Part shown: positions 1 through 5,300 of the stretch, piece by piece | How positions within the stretch are numbered: the stretch's first letter is position 1 | How the letters are laid out: the number at the start of each line of letters is the position of its first letter | DNA from: Candidatus Bathyarchaeota archaeon | GTDB taxonomy: Archaea > Thermoproteota > Bathyarchaeia > Bathyarchaeales > DTEX01 | Assembly (NCBI GenBank): GCA_003601725.1 | Contig: PIYJ01000044.1 | Coordinates: forward strand, 1 to 10,271 | Direction of reading: 5' to 3' | Length of the DNA stretch: 10,271 bases | The notes under the pieces: model-generated | What the model saw: the letters and a program-made list of their open reading frames with translations, nothing else | What the model was told of the DNA's origin: nothing | Database searches by the model: none | Program-made: the position numbers and the translations under genes

Positions 1-38
1 ATAACCAACAATGTGATACACCCATAATTTAGGTAAGG

Positions 39-50
39 CTTTATAAATAA
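39..50 (+). promoter_or_regulatory. TATA-like box
   Basis: CTTTATAAATAA fits the archaeal TATA consensus well. A transcript would be expected to start about 25 bases downstream of its centre, near position 70. That is just ahead of the ATG at 74, so any message from it would be almost leaderless. No experiment or conserved gene backs this. Confidence 0.35.
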
Positions 51-73
51 CATGCATGATTGAAGGTTTACCT

Positions 74-181
74 ATGGAAGGTATGGAAAGACTTAAATTT
101 CAAGCCTCAAACAGAGAAACAGGCAAAAAAGACCTCCGTTCCAATCGAACTAAAGTAGAATTGAAATGGATGAATGTTTAA
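74..181 (+). CDS. Doubtful 35-aa basic peptide
   Basis: An ATG at 74 opens a 35-codon frame ending in TAA. An in-frame ATG at 56 would give 41 residues. The peptide is rich in Lys, Arg and Asn, with no hydrophobic segment, cysteine pair or motif that I recognise. The only support is position: the TATA-like box at 39-50 would start transcription close to the ATG, giving a leaderless message. A frame this short is common by chance, so it is listed as a possibility only. Confidence 0.15.
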   Translation: MEGMERLKFQASNRETGKKDLRSNRTKVELKWMNV

Positions 182-227
182 TCGAGTATGCTGATAATTG
201 AAAGGTCATCCATCCGAGCTCGAGTGT

Positions 228-238
228 GTATATAAATA
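228..238 (+). promoter_or_regulatory. TATA-like box, possible distal promoter
   Basis: GTATATAAATA followed by a T-rich run is a strong TATA-like match. A start near 258-262 would leave a leader of about 155 bases before the HypE-like gene, which is long for an archaeal mRNA. It may drive a small RNA or act as a distal promoter. A weaker box (TTTATGCTTAT, about 350-360) lies at a more usual distance from the gene. Confidence 0.3.
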
Positions 239-403
239 TTTTTTTCTCAGCGGCAAGAAAAAGGGTTCCAACTGAACTATAGCGGATTTGAAAGACAGCA
301 TAGTAAATAAAGAATCATATAATTTTTTAAGTTTCGATCGAATCTTCATTTATGCTTATTTGGTCTTCATACCTTAATTGTAGGCATTCACAACAGATCT
401 CAT

Positions 404-408
404 GGAGG
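404..408 (+). promoter_or_regulatory. Shine-Dalgarno site that decides the start of the HypE-like gene
   Basis: GGAGG sits at 404-408, 8 bases ahead of an in-frame TTG at 417. The ATG at 402 overlaps the site itself and has no Shine-Dalgarno sequence of its own. This favours TTG-417 as the true start. The protein would then begin M-K-L-P-x-G-K-x-P, which is how I recall HypE-like archaeal proteins starting. Confidence 0.65.
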
Positions 409-416
409 ATTCAGAC

Positions 417-1439
417 TTGAAACTTCCGAAAGGTAAGATTCCAGCTGAGACACTGAAAAAAACGGTCTTTAGGCATTTAGGTGCTGAAAGGAAAGAGGTG
501 CTGCTGGGGCCCTCCCTCGGGGAAGACGGGTCTGTCGTTAAGATCGGAGAGGAGATTCTCATTTCTGCGATGGATCCGATAACTGGAACATCCGAAAGGA
601 TAGGTTGGCTTGCAGTACATATAAATGCGAATGATGTTGCAACTTTCGGCGTGCAGCCGACGTTTTTCTCCTCATGTATTCTTTTACCTGAGAATTCCAG
701 CGGGGAGACGGTTGAAGAGATATCCCGCCAAATAGATGAGGCAGCTAAGGATCTGGACATAGCCGTAATAGGAGGCCATTCAGAGGTTACACCTGACCTT
801 GAGAGACCAATAATCGTAGGGTGCGCTATGGGAGTAACGAGAGAAGGGCGATACGTAACATCGGGAGGATCGAAGCCTAATGATAAGCTAATCTTAACCA
901 AAGGTGCGGGAATAGAAGGCACAGCAATCTTAGCGTCTGAAGCCTATCATCAGCTTAAGAAGAAGATAGATGAGCATATTCTTGAATCAGCCGTAAAGTT
1001 CTATGACAAAATAAGCGTCGTAAAAGATGCAATTCTAGCTTTCAACGTAGGCGGCGTTAACGCCATGCATGACCCCACGGAAGGAGGAGTAGCAGGAGGA
1101 ATACATGAGATGGCGGACGCAGCGAATCTAGGCGTAAAAGTTTTTGAAGATAGAATCCCAATGGCTAAGGAAACAGTGGAAATCTGTGATTTCTTTAACA
1201 TTGACCCCCTGCAGCTAATTAGCTCCGGCGCTCTTCTCATCTCAGCTGATCCCCAATCAGCTGATGAAATACTTAAGGAACTAAGAGACAACAAAATTCA
1301 TGCGGCAATCATCGGTGAATTTCTAGAAAACCCTAAAGATCGCCTTCTAATAAGCGCTGAAGGCACAATTAAAAAGCTGATTAGACCCGTATCAGATCAC
1401 CTCTGGACCGCCCTGGAGAGATGCGATGTCAAAATTTAG
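417..1439 (+). CDS. HypE-like AIR synthase-family ATP-binding protein
   Basis: This is a 340-aa member of the PurM/AIR-synthase superfamily (HypE, SelD, ThiL, PurM), whose members use ATP to activate a small substrate as dimers. An N-terminal AIRS domain shows the GEDGSVV ATP-site motif near residue 35, the conserved run HINANDVATFGVQP and GGHSEVT. The C-terminal AIRS_C half begins near TKGAGIEGTA and carries HDPTEGGVAGGIHE. The order and length fit HypE-like proteins. True HypE ends in a Pro-Arg-Ile-Cys tail that accepts the carbamoyl group. This protein ends in CDVKI and lacks that tail, and no hydrogenase genes are nearby, so a role in hydrogenase maturation is unlikely. The substrate is unknown. 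The start is TTG-417 by Shine-Dalgarno position; ATG-402 would add five residues. A short A/T palindrome after the stop may help end the message. Confidence 0.85.
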   Translation: MKLPKGKIPAETLKKTVFRHLGAERKEVLLGPSLGEDGSVVKIGEEILISAMDPITGTSERIGWLAVHINANDVATFGVQPTFFSSCILLPENSSGETVEEISRQIDEAAKDLDIAVIGGHSEVTPDLERPIIVGCAMGVTREGRYVTSGGSKPNDKLILTKGAGIEGTAILASEAYHQLKKKIDEHILESAVKFYDKISVVKDAILAFNVGGVNAMHDPTEGGVAGGIHEMADAANLGVKVFEDRIPMAKETVEICDFFNIDPLQLISSGALLISADPQSADEILKELRDNKIHAAIIGEFLENPKDRLLISAEGTIKKLIRPVSDHLWTALERCDVKI

Positions 1440-1461
1440 AAAAATTTTTCAGCATGCCTGA

Positions 1462-1472
1462 GAACCTTTAAG
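1462..1472 (+). repeat. 11-bp direct repeat, copy 1
   Basis: GAACCTTTAAG occurs here, just ahead of the zinc-ribbon/SpoIIM gene, and again identically at 2180-2190 just after it. The copy is too close to the ATG at 1484 to be that gene's TATA box. Confidence 0.5.
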
Positions 1473-1483
1473 CGATGAGTTGA

Positions 1484-2161
1484 ATGCCTTATTGTACAAG
1501 ATGCGGTATAAAACTTCCTGACGATAAAGAAGCAAGGTTCTGCCCTAACTGCGGAGCTCCTATACTGGAAACGCAGGGATTTATCAAGGTGAAAAAAGAA
1601 GGAAGAAGACCATTATACGCCGTGTCACGGAAGACCCGTCTAACATCAGTTTTAGCTGCTTTCCTTCTCTGCGTACTCGTGACATCTGCCGGTGCATTAT
1701 CCAGAATTGACAGTTCCAAAGCTCAAGATATGATTGAAGATTTCAAGGAAATAGAGGGGGTGCTTCAAATAGCTGGAGTTCAATTGATCTTTGGGAATAA
1801 CATGATGTATTGCCTGAGTATGTTCATTCCATTTATAGGGCCGATAAGCGGGTCCTATGTCCTCTACTCAACTGGGAAACTGTTAGCTGCTATGAGCTAC
1901 GTTCTAGGAGCCGATCCGCTGCTTCTATTCTTGAGTCTGCTGATTTATCCTCACGCATGGTTGGAATACATCTCTTACAGTCTAGCGATCTCGGAGAGCA
2001 TATGGCTTTCTTTTTATCTACTAAAATATAGATATAAAGGGCTCAGAGCTGAGATGATGAACGTAGCGAAATATATCTCAGTATGCGCCGTTCTTCTTCT
2101 AGCGGGAGCCTTCATCGAGATGGCGTTGATAACATCAGCTTCTACCTTAGTTCCTCCATAG
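1484..2161 (+). CDS. Zinc-ribbon plus SpoIIM-family (DUF95) membrane protein
   Basis: This 225-aa protein has an N-terminal zinc ribbon made by C4-x2-C7 and C20-x2-C23. A short basic linker follows, then several hydrophobic segments (about 52-72, 108-138, 145-156, 165-182 and 195-216). The pattern GNNMMYCLSMFIPFIGPISG, then a YPHAWLEYISYSLA segment, matches the arrangement of stage II sporulation protein M-like proteins: an Asn-rich start of a helix, then P-H-x-x-x-E later. SpoIIM is known from Bacillus septal peptidoglycan degradation. The archaeal homologues have no known function, and sporulation is not implied here. The ribbon should lie in the cytoplasm next to the first helix and may bind a partner or nucleic acid. 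The start is the only ATG that keeps the whole ribbon. Its Shine-Dalgarno sequence is weak. The gene faces the regulator gene at 2195-2779 tail to tail. Confidence 0.75.
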   Translation: MPYCTRCGIKLPDDKEARFCPNCGAPILETQGFIKVKKEGRRPLYAVSRKTRLTSVLAAFLLCVLVTSAGALSRIDSSKAQDMIEDFKEIEGVLQIAGVQLIFGNNMMYCLSMFIPFIGPISGSYVLYSTGKLLAAMSYVLGADPLLLFLSLLIYPHAWLEYISYSLAISESIWLSFYLLKYRYKGLRAEMMNVAKYISVCAVLLLAGAFIEMALITSASTLVPP

Positions 2162-2179
2162 CCGTCAAAATTCTCCTTT

Positions 2180-2190
2180 GAACCTTTAAG
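2180..2190 (+). repeat. 11-bp direct repeat, copy 2
   Basis: This is an identical copy of the GAACCTTTAAG at 1462-1472. It lies between the converging stops of the membrane-protein and regulator genes and runs directly into the GTGATCAC palindrome. Confidence 0.5.
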
Positions 2191-2198
2191 GTGATCAC
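2191..2198. repeat. Perfect 8-bp palindrome at a convergent gene junction
   Basis: GTGATCAC is self-complementary and is flanked by CTTTAAG on the left and TTAAG on the right. The arms therefore extend imperfectly, with one bulged base. It overlaps the stop codon of the minus-strand regulator. It may form a small hairpin in both converging transcripts or be a chance palindrome. Confidence 0.35.
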
Positions 2199-2779
2199 TT
2201 AAGCAAATCTTTTATTTTTTGGGCAAACTCTTCAATCTCAAGTTTGACCATTCCCAAGGCTGCCTCCTTGTCACTGAAAGCTATGAGGAGCACGTTCCCT
2301 TCGTTACGGGCAACTATCCGGCCATTAGCCCCCTCAAGTATTATCTCCTTCAAAGGTCCTATTTTAGCAGCTTCCGCTGACTTGTCCCCTATCTGGAGGA
2401 GACGTGAGATCAACGACCCTATTTTTTCTGGCCTTTTATTCCAAGGCAGATCAGCAGAAATGGTTAAACCATCATTATCCATGACGGCTGATCCCAGCAG
2501 TCCAGCCATCTCCTTAAATTCTTTAAGAACCGATCTCACTTTTCTCTCTTTATTTACTGGAATGCTTTTGCGGTCTGCTCCTTGAAGAGTAGTTAGTCTC
2601 CAAAGCTTCGCTGGGCCTACTTCTATGTAATCGATCTTGCCAGCAGCCCTCAAAGAAGCCAAATACTTCAATGCAGTTGTCTTGCTGATGTTAGCTTTCT
2701 CTGCTATGCCAACCGTGGTCAGTCCATCTTTGTTCTCTTCTAGAACCTCAAGGATTTTCTTCTCGTAATACGATGGCAA
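2195..2779 (-). CDS. Winged-helix regulator fused to a Roadblock/LC7 domain
   Basis: Residues 1-62 of this 194-aa protein form a winged helix. The helix-turn-helix lies at about 20-48 (TTVGIAEKANISKTTALKYL) and the wing follows at 50-62. Residues 81-192 fit a Roadblock/LC7 (MglB-type) domain: VRSVLKEFKEM, then a G-x-A-V-M-D-N-D-G-L strand, then E-I-I-L and L-L-I-A-F strands, then a C-terminal helix. Roadblock domains dimerise and often work with small Ras-like GTPases, as MglB does with MglA. The fusion therefore suggests a DNA-binding protein that senses a GTPase or a partner protein. No GTPase gene is in the window. The start is TTG, because an in-frame TGA lies three codons upstream and no ATG follows nearby. 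A TATA-like box at 2809-2817 would give a very short leader. The DNA target is unknown; autoregulation is possible. Confidence 0.8.
   Translation of the reverse strand: MPSYYEKKILEVLEENKDGLTTVGIAEKANISKTTALKYLASLRAAGKIDYIEVGPAKLWRLTTLQGADRKSIPVNKERKVRSVLKEFKEMAGLLGSAVMDNDGLTISADLPWNKRPEKIGSLISRLLQIGDKSAEAAKIGPLKEIILEGANGRIVARNEGNVLLIAFSDKEAALGMVKLEIEEFAQKIKDLLK
2209..2220 (+). terminator. T-rich terminator-like tract for the membrane-protein gene
   Basis: CTTTTATTTTTT follows the plus-strand gene by about 50 bases. Archaeal RNA polymerase often stops at such T-runs. The tract lies inside the 3' end of the opposing regulator gene, so the transcripts of the two convergent genes would overlap slightly. 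Confidence 0.4.
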
Positions 2780-3148
2780 GCCTCTTCATTCCAAATATTT
2801 AAAGCTGCTTTATAAAGATCTATGTAAGATAAATCCATTTTTGCTAGATTTATATCTTATTTCTCAACGATTAAAACGTTGCCCATCCGGGTCTAGAAAA
2901 ATCTTGCTGGAAATGGATTAGGAAATGAAACGTGGATAGAAGCGTCAATTTCCTTTCAGATTTCTTGATTTTGTACAGTTCAGCTAAACACAGTGTCATA
3001 TACATTTCTCTAAGCCATACTCTCCAAGTAAAAACCTTAAGGAAGAATGAAACGTGCTGCAAAGCGTCTCTCACACGAAAAATACGGTGAGCTCCAAAAC
3101 ATTACCGATCGTTGAGCAGTCCTCAACCAGTCTGGCGGTGTGTAAGGC
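2780..3148. other. Gap between divergent genes
   Basis: The gap holds the regulator promoter near 2810 and a second AT-rich box around 2843-2857 that could serve the plus strand. There is also a 22-codon ATG frame at 3047-3115 behind a GGAAG-like sequence. The minus-strand frames across 2871-3243 show no recognisable domain. No RNA gene was recognised. The region appears to be non-coding or to hold only decayed sequence. Confidence 0.4.
2809..2817 (-). promoter_or_regulatory. Promoter of the winged-helix/Roadblock gene
   Basis: Read on the minus strand, CTTTATAAA is a good TATA box. Its centre is about 34 bases before the TTG start, so transcription would begin near 2787 and leave a leader of roughly 8 bases. 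This fits the lack of a well-spaced Shine-Dalgarno sequence. Confidence 0.45.
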
Positions 3149-3304
3149 ATGAAACCGAAAGTTATGTGCCTAATAGTTCTGAGCTGCATGGAGGCTTCTG
3201 AGAAATGCCGAGAGGAGATCGAGAAGATAATTGATGTGCTCAAAAAGACGAGCTGGAATATTGAAAGAATAACGTTATTGGAGGATCGACGAAATGCACT
3301 GTAG
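3149..3304 (+). CDS. Small unknown protein, 51 aa
   Basis: An ATG follows directly after an in-frame TAA, so the start is fixed. GGCGGTG, one mismatch from the archaeal ribosome-site consensus GGAGGTG, lies 8 bases upstream. The protein begins with a short hydrophobic strand holding Cys7, Cys13 and Cys20. It then has an amphipathic Glu/Lys-rich helix (about 15-34) and a second strand (NIERITLLE). A strand-helix-strand fold is plausible. I recognise no family. The three cysteines could bind metal or form disulfides, but this is unproven. It is the first plus-strand gene before the 57-aa gene and the ATPase/VWA module, 78 bases ahead of the former. The reading continues open for 17 codons past the TAG; other genes here also end in TAG, so readthrough is not expected. 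Confidence 0.45.
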   Translation: MKPKVMCLIVLSCMEASEKCREEIEKIIDVLKKTSWNIERITLLEDRRNAL

Positions 3305-3382
3305 AATCTTCAGCTCATTAATCCGCATTTGTTTACTCAGCAGAAAGACTGCTAATTTAGTTTCCGCTTCAAGGTGATACAC

Positions 3383-3556
3383 ATGAAAAACTTGGGCATA
3401 TTGAATCTCAGTGAATTAAGCTGGGACGAGGCGATGGAGCTACTTGAATTTGTACTTTCAGACGGGTGGGAGATATTAGCTATAAAAGTTCTCCCCGAAG
3501 GAGTTCTGGCATTCGTACAGGAACGCATAGTTGAATGGTTAGATGAGAGAATATAG
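3383..3556 (+). CDS. Small unknown acidic protein, 57 aa
   Basis: A near-perfect ribosome site, AAGGTGAT, lies at 3371-3378 just ahead of the ATG at 3383. The GTG at 3374 is part of that site and is not the start. The protein has a helix around SWDEAMELLEFVLS, a strand (WEILAIKVL), a turn (PEG) and a strand or helix (VLAFVQERIVEWLDERI). It is acidic and lacks cysteines, a signal peptide or a membrane segment. No family is recognised. A compact alpha/beta adaptor or a small regulator is imaginable but not shown. It lies 132 bases ahead of the coiled-coil anchor gene. A run of seven T follows its stop, so it may form a separate transcript. Confidence 0.6.
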   Translation: MKNLGILNLSELSWDEAMELLEFVLSDGWEILAIKVLPEGVLAFVQERIVEWLDERI

Positions 3557-3568
3557 CTCATTCTCATA

Positions 3569-3575
3569 TTTTTTT
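3569..3575 (+). terminator. T7 run after the 57-aa gene
   Basis: Seven T followed by six A lie 13 bases beyond the stop codon. The T-run can end transcription of the small gene. The AT-rich stretch through 3589 (TTATATTA) could also be the TATA region for the downstream anchor/ATPase/VWA genes. Confidence 0.4.
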
Positions 3576-3593
3576 AAAAAATTATATTACAAA

Positions 3594-3637
3594 GTCTGCT
3601 TCTGTACATATTTGAGATTAATCAAATCTCAGCAGAC
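3594..3637 (+). promoter_or_regulatory. Nested inverted repeat in front of the ATPase/VWA module
   Basis: An outer pair, GTCTGCT (3594-3600) and AGCAGAC (3631-3637), is perfectly complementary. An inner pair, GAGATT (3614-3619) and AATCTC (3625-3630), sits directly against the outer right arm with a 5-base loop. A 13-base bulge (3601-3613) separates the arms on the left side. Together they give up to 13 base pairs in one hairpin. No T-run follows on the plus strand, so it is not a typical terminator. It could be a protein-binding operator or a 5'-leader RNA structure. Confidence 0.5.
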
Positions 3638-3650
3638 CTGTTCAAGAAAG

Positions 3651-3680
3651 ATTAAAATCACACAATGAACTATTAAAATC
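3651..3680 (+). repeat. Pair of 9-bp direct repeats spaced 21 bp
   Basis: ATTAAAATC occurs at 3651-3659 and 3672-3680. The start-to-start distance of 21 bp puts both copies on the same face of the helix. The first copy is at a suitable distance to be a TATA box for a transcript starting near 3681, just before the ATG at 3689. The second copy could then be an operator. Confidence 0.4.
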
Positions 3681-3688
3681 CGAGGGTA

Positions 3689-4039
3689 ATGGAAAGCAAA
3701 AAATATAAAGAGTTCCTAGAACACCAGGCTGGAAAGAGGCCTTTCCATAAGAATGTTTCAACTGAGAAAGTGATCTTTAAATTTTCCCGTGGGAAAATGG
3801 AGGAATCCCCAAGGGCTGAATCGTCAGATATACTTGATTCTGTTCTTCTAGGGAAGGAAATGAGTCAAAGCGTAACGGTTGATCGTAGAGCTGCCTCGTT
3901 ACTTCGATATCGTCTAGACCTATTGGAGGAGGAAAATCTTAACATGCAAAAGAAGATCAGATTTATGAAGATTCTTATCATACTTATGGCCGCAACGATT
4001 CTTTCCCTTAGCGTTTATTTAATACTCCATTTCACATGA
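3689..4039 (+). CDS. Coiled-coil protein with C-terminal membrane anchor
   Basis: This 116-aa protein has a charged, probably flexible N-terminal part (1-63). A Leu-rich helix follows at about 66-92 (LLRYRLDLLEEENLNMQKKI), likely a coiled coil. One membrane helix at 93-114 leaves only one or two residues after it. This makes it tail-anchored, with nearly all of the protein in the cytoplasm. No family is recognised. It lies 31 bases before the MoxR-type ATPase gene on the same strand and is probably co-transcribed with it. Its likely role, by inference only, is to hold the ATPase/VWA pair at the membrane or present a client. A GAGGG lies only two bases before the ATG, too close for a normal Shine-Dalgarno site, so translation may be near-leaderless from the AT-rich box at 3651-3659. 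Confidence 0.65.
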   Translation: MESKKYKEFLEHQAGKRPFHKNVSTEKVIFKFSRGKMEESPRAESSDILDSVLLGKEMSQSVTVDRRAASLLRYRLDLLEEENLNMQKKIRFMKILIILMAATILSLSVYLILHFT

Positions 4040-4070
4040 TTTGTCATTTGCATTTTGAGGGAGAACACAT

Positions 4071-5300
4071 TTGAATCTTCGAAACAAGATCAGAAAATGG
4101 GAGAACGAAGTAAAATCGAGATTCATCGGCCACGAACAGTCCATACATTTAATGATCATAAATCAGCTTCATCCTCGATCTACCACTCTGATTCGGGCTC
4201 CTCGCGGCTTAGGAAAATCTACACTTATGCTTCTGATGCTGAAAGGCATCTGCGGTGACGATTTCGTAGTTGTATCTGGAGCTTCAGAAGTAAAACGAGG
4301 CGAAGTCGTGGGGAGACTGCATATTCCTTCGCTGGAAAAAGAGGGGGTTGAACGTGTCCTCTGGGCAGCTTTCGTTAAGAGCAGAGGTAAAGCCATAGAT
4401 GAGGTTAATCGGCTTAACCCTTACACAACAGCAAATATTCATCATCTCATGCAGTTCGGAGAGGTCTGGGCTTACGGCAAAAGAGCAAGGATCGGCGATT
4501 ACCTTTTAGTAGCAAATGAAAATCCGATGGATGCGACTTCCTTCATCCATCCACAACCATTTTACGACAGGTTCGATGTATGTCTCTTCCTTAGATCTCT
4601 GACTCTGAGTGAAAAATTTCAGCTTCAAGAATTATTGGAGAAGCACGATGGAAACATCATCGACTCGATGCCTCAAGTCTTGTCTTTCGAGGAGCTCGAA
4701 GAGGCGAGAAAACAAGTTTCACAGATAGAATTAGATCCTGATCAGATCGGGTTCATAAATCTAATAGTTCGAGATTTTCAAGCTTGCATAAGAGATAAGG
4801 AGAATTCGGAAATTAAGCCACCTACACTCTGCGAGGGCTGCCACTTCATACGTGACATTTGTAGTAAAATAAGGGAACCGCTCAGTGAAAGAGCAACCGT
4901 CGCTTTGGTCCATTTAGCCAAGGCAACGAAATGGCTAGACGGAAAATGCGATCTGGAAGATATTCTACGCATGGCCTTCTGGATTCTCCCTCACAGGCTT
5001 TCTCTGGTACGAACCAGAAATGTTCCCGCTGACGTGAGGGAACTTCTAGAAGCAGAGAGGATAAAGATGGCGGATAGAGACACTCGGAGACAATGGTCTA
5101 TTCTGAATGAGTTGATGAAAGGATTCGATCCGTCACTCTATAGGCTAGCGAGAGAAGTCGCCGTTGAAGATGTAGTCTTCGCAGAGGAGCTCACAAAGAT
5201 TGAGAAAACATGGATACGTAAAGATATTATAAAACAAGATGAGACTTTATTTTCACAGATGGACTGGAAAATCTCCAGTTATGGGGATGCGGTGTTCTAG
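4071..5300 (+). CDS. MoxR-type AAA+ ATPase
   Basis: This 409-aa ATPase belongs to the MoxR/magnesium-chelatase-like AAA+ group, which remodels or activates partner proteins together with VWA-domain subunits. After FIGHEQSIHLMI it shows a Walker A (APRGLGKST, 43-51), a Walker B (IDEVNR, 109-114), a sensor 1 region (VANENP, 147-152) and the DRFD stretch (166-169) with the expected arginine. The lid follows (LSERATVALVHLAKATKWLD, 271-290) and ends in WILPHRLSL. The first Gly of the P-loop is Ala, and the strand before Walker B has few hydrophobic residues, which is unusual. Before the lid are Cys239, Cys254, Cys257 and Cys264, a possible Zn or Fe-S site. The last 90 residues are a helical tail of unknown function. 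The start is TTG, 8 bases after a GAGGGA site. The stop abuts the VWA gene, so the two are almost surely translated together. Confidence 0.88.
   Translation: MNLRNKIRKWENEVKSRFIGHEQSIHLMIINQLHPRSTTLIRAPRGLGKSTLMLLMLKGICGDDFVVVSGASEVKRGEVVGRLHIPSLEKEGVERVLWAAFVKSRGKAIDEVNRLNPYTTANIHHLMQFGEVWAYGKRARIGDYLLVANENPMDATSFIHPQPFYDRFDVCLFLRSLTLSEKFQLQELLEKHDGNIIDSMPQVLSFEELEEARKQVSQIELDPDQIGFINLIVRDFQACIRDKENSEIKPPTLCEGCHFIRDICSKIREPLSERATVALVHLAKATKWLDGKCDLEDILRMAFWILPHRLSLVRTRNVPADVRELLEAERIKMADRDTRRQWSILNELMKGFDPSLYRLAREVAVEDVVFAEELTKIEKTWIRKDIIKQDETLFSQMDWKISSYGDAVF

Larger units (their letters stand above)
1..401. other. Upstream region without a convincing gene
   Basis: This stretch is AT-rich and holds two good TATA-like boxes (39-50 and 228-238), one doubtful small peptide frame (74-181) and a T-rich run after position 240. 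No tRNA, repeat array or conserved protein was recognised. The long minus-strand frame that enters it from 374 is the antisense shadow of the HypE-like gene. The region probably serves as the promoter and leader zone for the gene at 417. It could also encode a small RNA from the 228-238 box, but nothing in the sequence proves that. Confidence 0.5.

Noticed and set aside
79..376. 8-bp inverted pair AAGGTATG / CATACCTT about 290 bases apart
   Set aside because: The arms are short and far apart in AT-rich DNA. A match of this size is expected by chance.
374..922. Minus-strand frame of 182 codons
   Set aside because: It is antisense to the well-supported HypE-like gene and is rich in Ser and Pro, as such shadows are. 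It has no motif.
3047..3115. 22-codon ATG frame behind a GGAAG sequence
   Set aside because: It is too short and has no motif or conserved context to separate it from chance.
2871..3243. Two overlapping minus-strand frames of 67 and 68 codons
   Set aside because: They overlap each other in different frames, show no domain, and the upper one opposes the 51-aa plus frame, which has a fixed start and a ribosome site.
3302..3355. Readthrough of the TAG ending the 51-aa frame, as for pyrrolysine
   Set aside because: The open continuation is only 17 codons with no recognisable motif. TAG is the ordinary stop of most genes here, so decoding it as an amino acid is unlikely.
3374..3376. GTG as start of the 57-aa protein
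   Set aside because: This GTG is part of the AAGGTGAT ribosome site that serves the ATG at 3383.
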